A DNA stretch of 5,647 bases from Acidobacteriota bacterium (lineage in GTDB: Bacteria; Acidobacteriota; Terriglobia; UBA7540). This document shows positions 5,489 to 5,647 of this stretch, in pieces (the first letter of the stretch is position 1; every line of letters starts with the position of its first letter). The notes beneath the pieces are model-generated. The model ran no database searches and was not told the origin of the DNA. It was given only the letters and a program-made list of their open reading frames with translations. The stretch is taken from the NCBI GenBank assembly GCA_021827255.1, contig JAKAWO010000208.1:1-5647 (forward strand), in the 5' to 3' direction. Made by a program: the position numbers and the translations under genes.

Positions 5489-5647
5489 GCGTCGTCACTC
5501 CCGCGACCTTGTTCAGCGCGTCAAAAAACATTCGCCACTCCTCGCGAAGCGGCGCCAGGCGCTTTCGCCCCGCTGCAGTCAGGCGATAATAGCGGCGCTC
5601 GCGTCCGCTGGGAGCGGTCTGCCAGGCGCCCTTCAGCCAGCCGCGCT
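5481..5647 (-). CDS. PadR family transcriptional regulator, C-terminal part
   Basis: The last 54 residues of a gene whose start lies beyond the right edge. The pattern RGWLKGAW, then GRERRYYRLTAAGRKRL (14-30 of the visible part), then EEWRMFFDALNKV is typical of the short PadR-s1 type: the beta-wing and LTxxGRxxL of the winged helix followed by the start of the dimerisation helix. PadR proteins are DNA-binding repressors, often of their own operon and of adjacent membrane-protein genes. Its TGA (5481-5483) falls inside the next gene, overlapping it by eight bases, which indicates one transcript. The DNA-recognition helix is not visible, so the operator cannot be guessed; it should lie upstream of the missing start. 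Confidence 0.88.
   Translation of the reverse strand, partial: RGWLKGAWQTAPSGRERRYYRLTAAGRKRLAPLREEWRMFFDALNKVAGVTTHV

Overview
This 5.6-kb, high-GC window looks like chromosomal DNA from an Acidobacteriota-type or similar Gram-negative soil bacterium. That placement is an inference. It rests on the GC-rich wobble positions, a coupled S41 peptidase and divergent polysaccharide deacetylase pair, a secreted TrbI/VirB10-like glycine-zipper protein, an LPPGL-repeat RcnB/CigR-like protein, and a PadR regulator overlapping a small membrane-protein gene. No marker gene fixes the taxon, and no RNA gene, mobile element or CRISPR array was seen.

Left block (plus strand, about 105-2609): a two-gene envelope operon. 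The first gene encodes a membrane-anchored PDZ/S41 (CtpA/Prc family) protein. Three bases later comes a YibQ-type divergent polysaccharide deacetylase with a lipoprotein signal. CtpA- and YibQ-type genes are known neighbours in many Gram-negative bacteria, often beside envC, where the surrounding functions concern cell-wall remodelling. The striking point is that the S41 protein has lost both halves of its catalytic dyad: the nucleophilic Ser is Gly293 and the general-base Lys is Val318. The fold and PDZ landmarks are kept, so it should be a pseudoprotease.

Middle block (minus strand, 2734-4407): two independently transcribed exported proteins converge on the deacetylase gene. One (2734-3399) is a TrbI/VirB10-like secreted protein behind a good sigma70-type promoter. 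The other (3671-4294) is an RcnB/CigR-like periplasmic protein with two 12-residue HEH repeats and three LPPGL repeats. Between them lies a headless second copy of the RcnB-like C-terminal coding segment (3514-3631), about two-thirds identical in DNA and with its own stop codon. It is the remnant of a tandem paralogue.

Right block: a roughly 400-base stretch without a recognisable gene (4408-4819) carries a perfect 7-bp hairpin and a strong Shine-Dalgarno sequence followed by ATG-TAA. Beyond it, on the minus strand, the 3' end of a PadR regulator gene runs off the window and overlaps by 8 bases a gene for a four- to five-helix membrane protein with a permease-prefix-like N-terminus.
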